Shown here in pieces: positions 1-10,996 of a DNA stretch of 64,000 bases; within the stretch, counting starts at the first letter, position 1, and every line of letters begins with the position of its first letter. The notes below the pieces were generated by a model that was not told the DNA's origin, made no database searches, and worked only from the letters and a program-made list of their open reading frames with translations. The stretch comes from Diploscapter coronatus (taxonomy: Eukaryota > Nematoda > Chromadorea > Rhabditida > Rhabditidae). The DNA lies in the NCBI GenBank assembly GCA_964036155.1, contig OZ038422.1, positions 12,609,201 through 12,673,200 on the forward strand, read 5' to 3'. A program made the position numbers and the translations under genes.

Positions 1-2297
1 AACTCGACGCACAAATTCCTCTGAATCTGCCTCCAAGTTGACAGCGTCCTCACTAGTTTCATAGAAGCGAATAAACATCTGCAGTTTGTCTTGTTTCGGC
101 AAATTCCCAAGTTCCTGGTTACCTTTCTAAGCATTTGCTCTGTAGCGTTGCCGAAGAACTGCCTGTAGTCGACTCTGCCAGGTCTGATGAGTGCCGGATC
201 GAGCCTCTCCACGTGGTTGGTCGTCATGAACAGAATCCTCTCCTCTGCAGAGGCCACTCCATCGATTGCATTCAGCAGGCCAGAAAATGTCACTCTAAAA
301 GGGCAGAGGATTAGGAATGCAGAAACGGACGAACCTTGTGAGTCCTTGATACGCGGGGTGTTTGTCCATTGGGTCCTCTCTCGAATTGAACGCAGCGTCG
401 ATGTCTTCCAGAATGATGACCGAATTGGGTGGGGCTGTGTTCAGCAGGTGATTCAACCTGCAATTCTTCGCGATGCATTATTTTCTTCGTTTATTTTACC
501 TATCGTCATCAAGGGTTCTCTCACTCAGCGACAGCATGCAGATACTGTAGCCGAAATGACTGGCCAAAGCAGAGATGTAGCTGGATTTGCCAGTGCCGGG
601 AGGGCCGTAGAACAGGTAGCCACGACGATATGGCACGCCTCTGTCGGTGTACCTGAACAGAATCATACTATTTCTTGAATTTTCTATATAAATTGAATGA
701 AGAATCTAAATATGCCGTTTTTGTCTACTTTCTGCAGAAAATATTACAGGGTGCGTCATAAATATCAATGACAGCTTTCAAGAGCAATGAAAATAGTTCA
801 TAATTCTTTCTAGAATTGGTTCTCCATAGATCATTTATCATAACTGCAAAGGCTTATAGAATTTTTTAATCTCACGGGAATTTAAGAAATATTTTATGAA
901 AATTTTGGATTCATTTTGAAGAAACACTTTCTCACACTGAAGTTGAGAACTTATGAAGTTATGATACTTTATCATAACAAGAATGATGATCAGATGTTTT
1001 AATATTTCAAGAATTTATAATTTTTTATTCATGGGCTTAGAACTGCGGCCATCTTGAAAGTCGAATTTTCGAGAGTTCTGGAGAATGAAGCGAAATTCAA
1101 ACAAAATTATCTCGTATCTGAAAATTTAGAACTGGAACATCTAGTGTATGAATCCAACTCGATGAATAAATATGCAAACATTTCGATATTTTTGAATAAA
1201 GACCGGATTTTACAGCCTTAAAAATTTTATCACCGATATTTATGGCATACCCTGTAAGCCTTTGAAGGCTGCATTGTATATATATATATATACCATTGCG
1301 ATGATTCGATGAATTCCTTGAAGTCTTTGACGATCTCCTCCGAAATGTCTTCATCCAAAACCACGGATTCGATTGCTCGTTTACGTCTGGGCACTCCAAA
1401 TCGTAGCCACTGAGGACCCACTGCCTGGTACACGACGAGACCTGTTTCTGACTGAAAACCGACATTGTTTGATAGGGAACAAGGGTGCACGGATCTCGGA
1501 CTTCGAAAATCTTCAAATCAAAACTTTGTGCACTTCTGATAGGGGATACTCGTTTTGATTCACCTGTGCAATGGCCTCCTTGGAAGCAGCGTCGACCATG
1601 TCCATGAAGAACTTCGGATCAGACCCGAGTGTGGTGAGGGTGACCGTCTCGAGTGCTGTGCGGACCCCCTCCTTCTGAATCACCTGTTTCTCTCGCTGCC
1701 TCTCCACTTTGATCCATCTGAAACAACAAGTTCAGGTCTCTCCCTTTCATCTCACTCCAAACCTCCATTTGTACACGAAAATGTGGTCTCCATGCCCAGG
1801 CAGATAACTCACAGACAAATGCGTCTTTCCACTCTCGGTCTGTCGAATCATCGTGTTGACTGACAAGTGGCGGGAGGCAGACAGGCTCTTCTTGTTGATG
1901 AAGTCCAGAATCCAAGGATACGACCTGCAAATTCGTCTTTTCTGCCTCTAGTATTTTTTTTCATACGGGTCCTCGTTGTTGATTTGGAAGGAGATCATGT
2001 GTCTGCGTCGGAAATACGAAGTGCCAATGATGAGGACGCGCTTGGCCAGACCGACTGCGAGGCCTGCAAAGAGTGATTGAATGAATTTGTGTGCAGAAAA
2101 TGAGTGAGTGACTGACCGATTCCCGCTAGCCCTGCACCTGCGTTGAAGTAGGGGTTGTCTGCTAGCTGCTTGTAGACTCTGTCTGTCAGGGAATCTGCAG
2201 AAGTCGAAGGGAGGACTGCGGTCGATTCAGCGACAGAGGCCGAATGACTGGACTGACCCCGGGGCAGGGCATCTCCGACAGTTCGGCCGAGGTTCAT
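1..2297 (-). CDS. bcs1: BCS1-like mitochondrial AAA ATPase, C-terminal end cut by the window edge
   Basis: This is the chaperone of the mitochondrial inner membrane that inserts the Rieske iron-sulfur protein into respiratory complex III. Reading the minus strand, exons give an N-terminal region starting at the ATG at 2297. The BCS1-specific segment follows, with [11 protein letters not shown] (about 1960-2010) and [13 protein letters not shown] (about 1400-1445). The AAA module then shows Walker [10 protein letters not shown] (about 585-610) and Walker [13 protein letters not shown] (about 400-435). A sensor-type segment [19 protein letters not shown] lies at about 180-230, and the protein runs off the left edge. 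Several introns are short. One (about 669-1295) holds a mariner-type MITE and another (about 1460-1560) a 59-base hAT-type MITE. It is divergently arranged with the methyltransferase gene that starts 235 bases away. The family assignment is firm; exon ends and the start are by eye. Confidence 0.9.
747..1254. mobile_element. Mariner-type MITE in a BCS1 intron
   Basis: The left end reads CAGGGTGCGTCATAAATATC. The right end, reverse complemented, reads CAGGGTATGCCATAAATATC. The ends are therefore imperfect terminal inverted repeats of about 25 bases. TA dinucleotides flank both ends (745-746 and 1255-1256), as expected for Tc1/mariner insertion. No transposase reading frame is visible inside, so it is non-autonomous. 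It fills most of an intron. Confidence 0.8.
1277..1292. repeat. (TA)8 microsatellite
   Basis: There are eight consecutive TA units just outside the right end of the MITE, within the same BCS1 intron or at its edge. Confidence 0.9.
1480..1538. mobile_element. 59-base hAT-type mini-MITE in a BCS1 intron
   Basis: The left end is CAAGGGTGCACGGATCTCGG. The right end, reverse complemented, is CAGAAGTGCACAAAGTTTTG. The flanking 8-mers ATAGGGAA (1472-1479) and ATAGGGGA (1539-1546) match at 7 of 8 positions, as expected for a slightly decayed hAT target duplication. Similar sequence occurs at 25414-25525. Splicing CAG to the acceptor at about 1459 removes it and restores a normal BCS1 alignment. Confidence 0.7.
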
Positions 2298-2531
2298 CAA
2301 ATCAGCTGAGAAACTAAAAATTTGAAAATAAATTCAAGCAGCGAAGACAAATAGAAGCGAGTTTCTCTACTTTGCATGCATCATATTTTACAGCGTACTG
2401 GTCGCTAATTCCCTCGAGCAGCGATGTTGCTTTTCCGCTACCTCTGTTTCTGTTTTTGAATTTTTCTGAATTCCGTCGTTGTTGTTCATGCATGAATTCT
2501 GCTCAGATTGTGCGTGTCGTGCATCCAGTTG
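2298..2531. promoter_or_regulatory. Short divergent intergenic region between BCS1 and methyltransferase genes
   Basis: About 235 bases separate the two opposing start codons, so any promoter here is probably shared. The BCS1 side has a TTTCTCAG acceptor just upstream of its ATG, which could be a trans-splice site. No specific factor site was recognised. Confidence 0.4.
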
Positions 2532-4327
2532 ATGACCAGCCGAGCGAGTCTGTCATTTTGGAAGTCGGCCACAGAGGACTTGGCTGCGCAGGTCTGCATT
2601 TCCTTTGATTTCTTTAACCTTTCTGATTCGGCATTTTAGTATGCCCTGCCAGTCAAGTCGATCGGGGCAGGTGTGTTCACCCGAATGAATGCTGCCAGAA
2701 TGCGGTTCCTCAACGAGGCTGTCATCGAGAATCTGCAAATTCAGCCAGGTCAGGAGGGCTCTCTTTCTTCATCAAATTTACGTATTCGCTCCTCTGCAGA
2801 TGACTACGCACTGGAGATTGGCTATGGTCGAGGCAATGCACTTCGAATGGTCTACGAGAAAATCAAGGGAGGCAAGGGAATGGCTTACGGAATCGAGGCC
2901 TCGGCCTACATGGAAGACGTGACGAAAAACAAGTTCCTGCTCGAAATCAACGAACAGATGAAGATACAATTGGACAAAGTGAGACTGAATCTTTATTTTC
3001 TTCTAAAGACGTATTTGAAGACTTCAGATCTGCGCAACCTGCCCTATCCAACCAGTACATTCGACCACATCTTCCATGTGGATGTGTTCTATTTTCTGCA
3101 CAAAAAGAGACTGCCTGCCATTTGTCACGAATTCAGACGAATCTTAAAGCCGGGCAAGAGGATTCTCTGTGGAATGCAAATATCAAGGTTGGACTAATTA
3201 ATATACATTGTCGTGTTAATAAGAAGATTCTATGACCAGAAAATGCTCAATTTCTATGCGTTATGAGCCAAATATTGATAAGAAAATTGCATTTATCATC
3301 TACCTATGATAGGTTATGGTAATTTTAAAAATTCGAAATCCGAAAGATAGGAATTGTAGAGATCCTAATTTTCAACCGACTGTCTCATATCTACGACAAA
3401 AGTGCGCATTGCTCTTCCTTTATTTCCTTTGAAATTTGGTCGCCAATTTTAGCGCATTTGGGAAAAGATTTCAAACCCTTTTCTCTACTTCCACTTGTTG
3501 TACTGTACATCCCTAATAATCCTACCAAAACCTGGTTATAATAAATTATCATATCAAAAGTTGTGCAATGATGCACCACAGCACATTTTGTGCGGATTGG
3601 AGGAACCTTATCAAAAACAAGACAGTATTTTTCTATCGCAAATTGTTCAGGCTGAAGGAGTTGACGGAGAAGAAGATATTGAACGAAGGACAGTGGGATC
3701 CGCTGAGCTACCTGATTGGATTGGAACAGGCCGAATTCACGGGGATCAAGATGAGCTATCACAATCATCCCACACAGGGAGAGTATCAGCTGATTGAAGC
3801 TATGAAGCCTGCAGATATAGAGGTAAGACGCTTGCTACAGAACACTCGTTCATGCTCATTAACGAACAATGTTTCCCTGCACAATGATTGTAAGGTGCTA
3901 GTGGGCGTGGCTAAAACGCTATATACCATATCGATTTCATTTTTGGTTTGGCAACTACTAATATACACACACACCCTTGGAAAACCACAAAATGGCGCAC
4001 GCATATTAGTAAATATCTTTGATTTTAGACTATTTCATGCCTGCCTCTTGTTCGTGATTATGAATAATTTTGTAACATTCTGAATCATAGGCGCGTCTTT
4101 TCCTCTCTTCTTAGTGACCAGATAGAACGGCAGAAGTATGGAAATGAGAAGTAATTCAGGCAGAGACAACAGCAGAATTGATCTATGAAAATCTGAAGAA
4201 GGAAGTGGCGAAGGACATGATAATCAAGCAGATGATGGAATCGGGCAAAACACCCACAAATGAAGATATCGACGCTCTCAACGATCTCAAAACTAGTGAT
4301 TTTGATAAAGGCAGGAATAAGAAATAG
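2532..4327 (+). CDS. Class I SAM-dependent methyltransferase
   Basis: This is a small soluble methyltransferase of the ubiE/arsM-like type common in nematodes; the substrate is unknown. The SAM-binding motif I is ALEIGYGRGNALRMVY (about 2810-2855), followed by an acidic residue in YGIEASAYM. Motif IV/V region is TFDHIFHVDVFYF, then FRRILKPGKRILCGM. A C-terminal segment LNEGQWDPLSYLIGLEQAEF (about 3678-3735) is typical of these proteins, and the last exon (about 4157-4327) is charged and helical. The chosen ATG at 2532 opens a 20-codon first exon that joins in phase to the next at 2640; an upstream start is possible. The exon boundary near 2978-3030 is ambiguous because the frame stays open through the possible intron. 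The 3' end carries AATAAA at 4404 and is followed closely by MARS2, suggesting an operon. Confidence 0.8.
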
Positions 4328-4403
4328 GCACTATTTATTTCTTATGTTCTAGGAAATGTAGCATTGAATAGAGAGAGAGAGTTGTTATGTTTTTGGATTG
4401 TTG

Positions 4404-4504
4404 AATAAATCTTGCTCTAAAATTGGGAAATTGAATTGATTTTTGTTGTCTTCAATTAGATACATTCTCTCATATCTGCAAACATCGTTTTGTGTTTCTT
4501 TCAG
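4404..4504 (+). promoter_or_regulatory. Operon-like junction: poly(A) signal then trans-splice acceptor
   Basis: AATAAA at 4404-4409 follows the methyltransferase stop. About 95 bases later TTTCTTTCAG ends at 4504, directly abutting the MARS2 ATG. A spacing of roughly 100 bases between a poly(A) signal and the downstream gene's acceptor is the classic nematode SL2 operon arrangement. The operon reading is inference. Confidence 0.55.
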
Positions 4505-7500
4505 ATGAAACTTGCCAGATTGTTAGTCGCTCCGAGACGGTTTCATTCCTTCACAACGAATCCGATTTTCTACGTGAATGCAGGCCCGCATATAGGGCAT
4601 CTCTACACGGCCCTTTTGTCGGATGCACACTGCAGATGGATGAGGCTGAAGCAGCCGAACGACACACACAAGTTGACTGTTGGCACTGATGAACATGGAA
4701 TGAAGGCAAGGATTTTCATTGGATAAAAAAGATGGGGACTGCAAACTCCACCACCTTTCATTTTTCACTTTTGTCAAAAAGTGATCGTTTGAAACGCCAA
4801 CATTGGAAAGCAAATACCCTTTAAGATGGAGGGTCACAGCAAGTCATTATTATCAGATTCGATAAACTATTCAAAGAAATGGACTTGGGTCAAAAATTTT
4901 ACCAGAATTGTGCAACACTATTTGCGGTCCCTAAGAAAAGATCATACAAAGTTTCAGATCTGGAATACAGCCAAATCTCGAGGAAAAGAGCCCCAACAGC
5001 ACTGCGACGAAATCAGCCAGGAATTCGCTGTCCTCTTCCGCAAATTCGGCATTTCCCATACAGATTTCATCCGAACCACGCAACACAGACACATCGAGGC
5101 GGTGCTGCATTTCTGGGTAATCTGTTACAGAGGCATTCAAGGAATGGATAGAATTGTTCAGAATATTCTAATGGAAAAGGACCTGATCTACAAGAGCTCG
5201 TATGAGGGATGGTACAGCACTGTCGACGAGTGCTTCTATGCGAATGATGAAGTGCAGACTGTCAAAGTCAATGGAAAGGATGTTACGGTATTTTTTTGGA
5301 AGAAGGCAATGACAAGTGCTCTTTCTTACAGATATCAAAAGAAACCCAATCAGAAGTGCAGTGGACGCAGGAGGAGAATTACATGTTTCGACTGACCAAG
5401 TTTCTCGACAAAATTGATGAATGGATTACGAATCGAGGTTGGTATAATTACAGGGTGCGCCAAAACTTCTGCAAAATTTGCAAACTTTAATGAAATGCCA
5501 TAAAACTTACAAGGGTATAGGATTTTCTCGAATAATAGCTTATTCTAGATAAAAAAAGACGTTCCATAAAATTATCTAAAATTTTTGGGTCGAAACCTCG
5601 AGGAATGCGATTTGACGTTACCCTTAGGTTCTGATCAACGTGTTCGCTTCGCATTGAAAATCATGATGTAAATGATTTTTAAGTAATAATTTAGAGATCT
5701 TTTCCAAACTATAACCATTTTCTGGTAAAATTGATTCCTAATTTCATAAATCCATCCCATTTTATCGGCATGATAAAGAGTGGAAAAATTTAAAAGAAAT
5801 TTCAACATACTGGCAATTATCATCACATTTCTGCCCGAATTTAGACGTATGAACCAACATTTTGCATATTAGCACATTTTCATATGAAAAATTCCAAAAT
5901 AACTGAAAAAAACCCAAAATCGAATTTTTATTAATTAATTATCGAACGATTTGCCTGCAGAACTTGGCGTATCTTGTAGAAAGAATGATTGAAGGCTTGT
6001 GTGATTTCAGATCCGATTCGTCCTTTGCAATACGTACCCTCTGTGAAGCAGATGCTGAGTTCCACTGCAGATCTGTCAGTGTCGCGGCCTCGCAGCCGAT
6101 TGCCGTGGGGCATTGCAGTGCCTGGCGACAATTCCCAGACCATCTACGTGTGGTTGGACGCTCTCGTCAATTACCTCACTCTGGCTGCATTCCCTCAGCA
6201 AATGACTGAATGGCCGCCCACCTGTCAGCTCATTGGAAAGGACATTCTCAAGTATGAAGGGCTCTATTCAATTTGCCACAGAGAAGCCCTCTCCTTTTCA
6301 GATTCCACGCAATCTACTGGCCCTCCTTCCTTCTGGGAGCTGGATTCGAGCTGCCTCAGCGGATATTCGTGCACGGTCATTGGCTGGTCGATAACAGAAA
6401 AGTTGGTTGAATTTGAAACGGTGAAGGTCAGCTGTTTCATTGTTGCATTTGAGATGTCAAAATCACTGGGGAATGTGGTGGATCCGAATGAAGCGGCGCA
6501 GCGATTGACAGTAGAGGGATTGCGGTATTTTCTTCTGAGGCAAGGCGTGCCGCATGAGGATTCAAGTTTGATTTATGTAACCTCAGCTCCTTTATTTTTT
6601 CTTTCAGACTATACGGAGAAGAAAGCAGTAGAGGTGATCAATGCGGATTTGGTCAATAATTTGGGCAATTTATTGAGTCGATCTACAATTGACAAGCTCA
6701 ACCCTGCACAGGTTAGACTTATTTCTTTTCATTTGAAATAAACTTACCGAGCTTCAGAAATATCCCTCTTTCGATATATCGACTCTGGACGAATCAAGCA
6801 ATGTCTCTGCTCTGTTGGCTGACATTCATCAAATTCGAGGTTGAATTTTGCTTTCTTCGGAAGACATATTTATTTATTTTTTATATTGCAGAGAAAGTCG
6901 CTCACTCCTTTGACGACTTGATGTTCTACAAAGGCCTGGAACACGTGATGGCTCTGCTCAAGCAGGCGAATGGCTTCTTCCAACTCAATCAGCCTTGGAA
7001 AATGCAGGATGGACCAAAAGTTAGCTCGTTCAATCTTCTACAGCGCTTTCGCGCTATTGGCATAAACGGCTAAACGCCGGATGGCCCAAGTATACTATAG
7101 CTCAAGTAGAGGAATAAAATTACTATTTCTTAATTTATTTGAATAAGCTTGCTTGGTTTCTATTTACTACCATGGTCTTGGCATCGTAATCAATTCATAC
7201 TATCATCTGAAATCTAATCCTAGCTTCATCTATACACTCATAATCCTACCTATAAAATATGAAGATTTATATTTCTTGATTTAAGGGGTTTCAAAATTTC
7301 AATTTTGAGGAAACTATTTTGAAATTTTTATTTCGTTTTGACAGGCTGCTGAAATTGGTTACACAGAATTATTTGACAGCTTTCGAACGGCTGTAGATCA
7401 AGAGAGTTTCAATTTTTCAATAAGGAACACGCTTTTCTGTGCGTGTCAGTCAATACCTTTAATGCGAAGACGTGTTAAAGTACTCTTTCAGTTTTCCTTA

Positions 7501-7764
7501 ATTTCAGCTGCAATCGATTCTGTATTTGACGTACGAATCAGTGCGCATTTCCTCCGTCCTTCTGCAGCCAATCGTGCCCAATCTAGCCGATCGCTGCCTT
7601 ACTCGGTCTGTTTTCGAATTACCTTCTTTTTTATTTTATACTCCCTGTTCAGATTAGGCGTGAATACAGATCGACGTGATTTGTCCTCAGCCATTTTGGG
7701 AGGTAGTGCAGATTCCTTCACTCTAGGATCTCATGAAGGCAATGTCATGGGTCGACTACAATGA
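4505..7764 (+). CDS. MARS2: Mitochondrial methionyl-tRNA synthetase
   Basis: This enzyme charges mitochondrial tRNA-Met with methionine. The start [15 protein letters not shown] looks like a mitochondrial presequence and leads directly into the class I signature [13 protein letters not shown] (about 4585-4625). Conserved blocks follow: [26 protein letters not shown], the large block with [20 protein letters not shown], then [13 protein letters not shown] and the [11 protein letters not shown] form of the KMSKS loop (about 6451-6485). The anticodon-binding helical domain follows, ending [12 protein letters not shown] and a stop at 7762-7764. At least nine introns are needed. The one at about 5439-6009 is enlarged by a MITE. 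No separate C-terminal EMAP domain is present, as expected for the organellar form. The ATG sits on an acceptor 177 bases after the previous stop. Confidence 0.93.
5451..5976. mobile_element. Mariner-type MITE in a MARS2 intron
   Basis: The left end is CAGGGTGCGCCAAAACTTCT. The right end, reverse complemented, is CAAGATACGCCAAGTTCTGC. With a small gap these match over about 35 bases. TA flanks lie at 5449-5450 and 5977-5978. No coding capacity is visible. The end type matches the element at 747-1254 but the interior does not. Confidence 0.75.
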
Positions 7765-8826
7765 TCTTATCGGACTCTTATTAGTTATAAATTACACAGA
7801 TTTGCTAAAACTTAGCAATTTTAATAAATTACGAAATTCCCATTGACATGAGTCATATTTTGTGAAAGATCGAACGAGGAAAATGTGTTTTTGGGCCGAA
7901 TTGTAGTCAGCGGCAGAGTGACAGTCACACAGTTTTCAATACATTGCTTTGTACGTTGACAAAGACAGTTTACGGCTCTCTAACTTTGTATAAAGAAAGG
8001 GTAAAGGGAGTGAGGAGGCAGAGATGGAAAGGGTCAGCTGCCAAACATCTTTCCTCTCACTTCTCTTCTATCAGCGATATTTCCCCTTTCGACAAGTTTT
8101 TTCTCCTTCTTTCTTCAGCACCGTCTTCTCCACTCCCTCTTTTCCCTCCCTCTGCCAGTTTATAATTCAATTTCCAGTTGTGCTCGCAATCTCCGCTTCT
8201 CTATACAAATAGTTTCCAATCTCATATGCGTGCTGCATGCTGCTATCAACAACAATCAGCCAGATCGATATCTTTCCGGATTTTCCGATCAGCAGTATCA
8301 GCAGCCTGCTTATTTTCTCCTCGTAAATATCTCTGCTCTCTTTCACTGCCTTTGCCTGTGTAATAGTCGAAATACTACGAGTTAGGGCCGCTTCAGTCTT
8401 TCTCTTCTCATCCCCTCTTCTTCTTTTACTGAAATTGCCGTTTGGCATGAGATTCGCGATTCGATTGGTTCTTCTTTCTCTATCCCTGTGATTACGGCCT
8501 GCCTGCCTGGTCTACCAGCCTGTTTTCCTTTTCTGTCGCATTTTCGCTCTTTTCACCAAACACATCTCCTCCCTTCTCCTTTTGCCTTTATTTTCGATCT
8601 GCCATTTCTTCCCCATTTTCTTTATTTTTCTGCTACCACAAAGTTGTGTCTTCTCTCCATTAAAATTATCTACTTCGTCGAGTTTCGGCAAACCGTTTTT
8701 CTCTCCCAAGTTAGTCTTTCATTCTCTATGTACTATAATCAATCATACTTGGCTTGCTTCTGTTTTGAAACTCTTACTTCTTTCCATTAGATAAGACTGA
8801 TTGTGAGTGTGTGTTTAGAGCACAAA
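7765..8826. other. Intergenic, pyrimidine-rich, no gene seen
   Basis: About 1.06 kb lies between the MARS2 stop and the PMP3 start. From about 8040 it is strongly C/T-rich with runs such as TTTTCTCCTTCTTTC, which makes spurious open frames. GTGTTTAG at about 8810-8818 may be a trans-splice acceptor for the downstream gene. No RNA gene was recognised. Confidence 0.6.
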
Positions 8827-9173
8827 ATGGCGCTTACGGGCCAGCAGATTCTCGAGTTGATTTTGTGTATCTTCATTTCGGTAGGTGGTTTTATGTCAAT
8901 TGAGCTTACTATTTAAATAAAGCCTCTGGCCGTGTTCATCCATTCGGGCGACTGCAACATCCATGTCATCATCAACATCGTCCTCTACTGCTTCTTCATC
9001 TGTAAGTCATTTATATCATCCAATTTGGGCTCACTGTAGTTACCACTCTTTTCTGAGGAATAATATGTGAAAAGAAAAAAGAGGGTGTTAACTACAAGAG
9101 ACTTCCAATTTAATATGCTCAAATTACAGTCCCTGGTGCCATTCACGCCCTGTGGTACTGCTTCCTCCAGTAG
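8827..9173 (+). CDS. PMP3/UPF0057 family two-helix membrane peptide
   Basis: This is a very small hydrophobic protein of the Pmp3/RCI2 family, found in plasma membranes from bacteria to plants and linked in yeast and plants to membrane potential and salt tolerance. Three exons join in phase: the first starts MALTGQQILELILCIFIS, the second encodes PLAVFIHSGDCNIHVIINIV, and the third FPGAIHALWYCFLQ and stop. Family hallmarks are the PLAVF segment opening the loop, the central Cys, the second helix VIINIVLYCFF, and PGxIHA near the C-terminus. The total is about 60 residues, the normal family size. The first intron ends in an unusual TAAATAAAG acceptor, but it is the only join that preserves the family pattern. 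Confidence 0.88.
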
Positions 9174-9289
9174 ATTTCTCTGCTGCCTCATAAACAACGA
9201 TAGCTGGCTATTACTTATCTAATTTTCTCCATTCTTTACATCCAACTACGGTTTTCGCTTATACATTTGCATTTTAAAATTGTAAACCG

Positions 9290-9360
9290 GGCTTAAAGTG
9301 TTCGACACTAACATTAGGCGTGACACTGCCACTCTAGTGTCAGCGTCGAAACTTTAAGCC
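9290..9360. repeat. Hairpin repeat, copy 1
   Basis: A 71-base near-palindrome begins GGCTTAAAGTGTTCGACACT and ends CTTTAAGCC, with an inner GTGACACTG/TAGTGTCAG pairing. It lies just downstream of the PMP3 gene. A related hairpin follows at 9410-9468. Confidence 0.7.
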
Positions 9361-9409
9361 TCATTTTTGCATTATTATGCTTCAATTTATCCTCCATAAA
9401 ATTTTTCTG

Positions 9410-9468
9410 GGGCTTAACTGATTTGACACTCCAGTATCAGTGTCACAAAAGTCAAAAATTTTAAGCCC
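9410..9468. repeat. Hairpin repeat, copy 2
   Basis: A 59-base near-palindrome opens GGGCTTAA and closes TTAAGCCC. Its inner stem TTTGACACT...AGTGTCACAAA resembles copy 1, so both are probably copies of one tiny foldback element rather than two RNA genes. Confidence 0.65.
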
Positions 9469-9694
9469 TAATTGTAAATTTTGCCTTATGTTGATTCTCA
9501 GCGATAATGATTTCGAAATATTTTCATGCATAATAAATCACTGCTTTCAGAAAGAAATAAATATTTCATTTTATGCAAAAAAAAAGTCTAGATTTACAAT
9601 GCGAAAGATGCTCGTTTTGAACCTTGATAAAGCTCTTTGATCTTCATCTGGCCTAAAACTTATGTTTTCTTAGAAATGGATGAAAACTTCGAGA

Positions 9695-10898
9695 CTAACC
9701 CCCTGAGTTGTCCCCACTATATGGAGTAACACTGATTTTCTCGGGCAAAATAGATCTACGAAATAATTTTCGGTATGACGGGTGTACTAAAATTGCTCGT
9801 TCATTTTCAATGATTTTAACGCAGCTAACAAATTATAAGACATGTTGAACTAACAGTACCATGACATGATATAAAAATGAAGCATAAGTTTGTTAACCCT
9901 GAAATATTTCATTTTAAAAAAAACCTGTATTTTTCAAACCTTGTTGATCTTCGCTTCCAGTGAAGATGCAGAATAAAGCGACAATTGGAATGAATATGAT
10001 TGTGACAGGGACGCAGATTTGTATGAGCAGGGTGATGAAGTACTTCCTTTGCAATTGATATCTTCTATCAGAAATAGTTTGGATTTTCACAGAACTTATG
10101 TATTTGAGAGCATGAATCATGAAGTACAGACACAATGCGATGCAGGTTAACATGTAAATGGTTGCCAACGTTAATACAGGTACGAAGCTAAGATCGATTA
10201 CATACGTATCAGATTGAAACACTTCATAGGGAAGGCATTGACGTTCTGATAATGATATCTGGAGAAATTTAATTTATTCAGAAAACTTAAAAATTTGCCT
10301 GTCTAATTCTTGCTTTGTAGTCCTCCTGCTTATTATATGCCCAACCAACATAGGGCAGACTTGTCATAATGTACAGATGCAGCAGAATTATGCCGAATAT
10401 CTTCTTCTTTTTCGATAGTTGGTGTGCATGGAAACTTGGAATGACTTGATAGTGCCTGTACGCGAATAACAAAACACTCGTGATTATTACTACTGAAAGA
10501 TAAAGGCTGATCTTCATGAAGAATTGACTTGCTTACATCCACATGAAGCAAATCCAATGACCGTTAGAATGCTACTTGGGATGAAGTTTAGAAATCCAAG
10601 TGAATAAGCAGAAAGATATGATACAAGCACGACAGGTAATAGAAATCCCGATATTTGAAGATCCAGTAGTGAAGAGCTGCATAATAAAGAAATTGGCAGA
10701 TTATAGATAAGCTTACCCAATGACATGATAGAGCAGGAAGTACTTGTAACTTCCAACATATGAAGGCGATCGGAATAGAATGCAGTAGATCGTAACTGAA
10801 TTGACTACAAGACTTGTACAGAAAATGATCCTTTCGACGAATATGTAACTGGGATAGGAAGGCAGCTCCCTGCTACAGAATAGGGCTGAATCGTTCAT
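9695..10898 (-). CDS. Serpentine chemoreceptor, class H (srh) type
   Basis: This is a seven-helix receptor of the nematode Str superfamily, presumably on ciliated sensory neurons. Exon 1 starts at the ATG at 10898 and contains YCILFRSPSYVGSYKYFLLY, the srh signature after the first helix (K-S-P-x-x-M-G-S-Y-K). The next exon gives LLDLQISGFLLPVVLVSY and the YSLGFLNF loop. The segment ITLLIQICVPVTIIFIPIVA matches helix 6 of the family. Short 3' exons supply CFIFISCHGTVSS and a tail with HPSYRKLFRRS, the conserved H-x-P-Y-R region at the end of helix 7. The stop is at 9695-9697. The final intron boundary is uncertain, and helix 7 looks a few residues short as joined. The gene seems intact. It is convergent with the PMP3 gene. 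Confidence 0.83.
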
Positions 10899-10996
10899 AA
10901 TCGAAATAAGCTCGGAATTATCGATATTCGTTTAGACGAAGAAGGACTTGCATAAGGACAGAGTTAATGCTGTTTCCGCTCAGTGAATCTATCATT

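Noticed and set aside
9290..9360. MicroRNA gene
   Set aside because: The hairpin has precursor-like size, but a second hairpin with the same ends lies 49 bases away, which fits a foldback repeat better.
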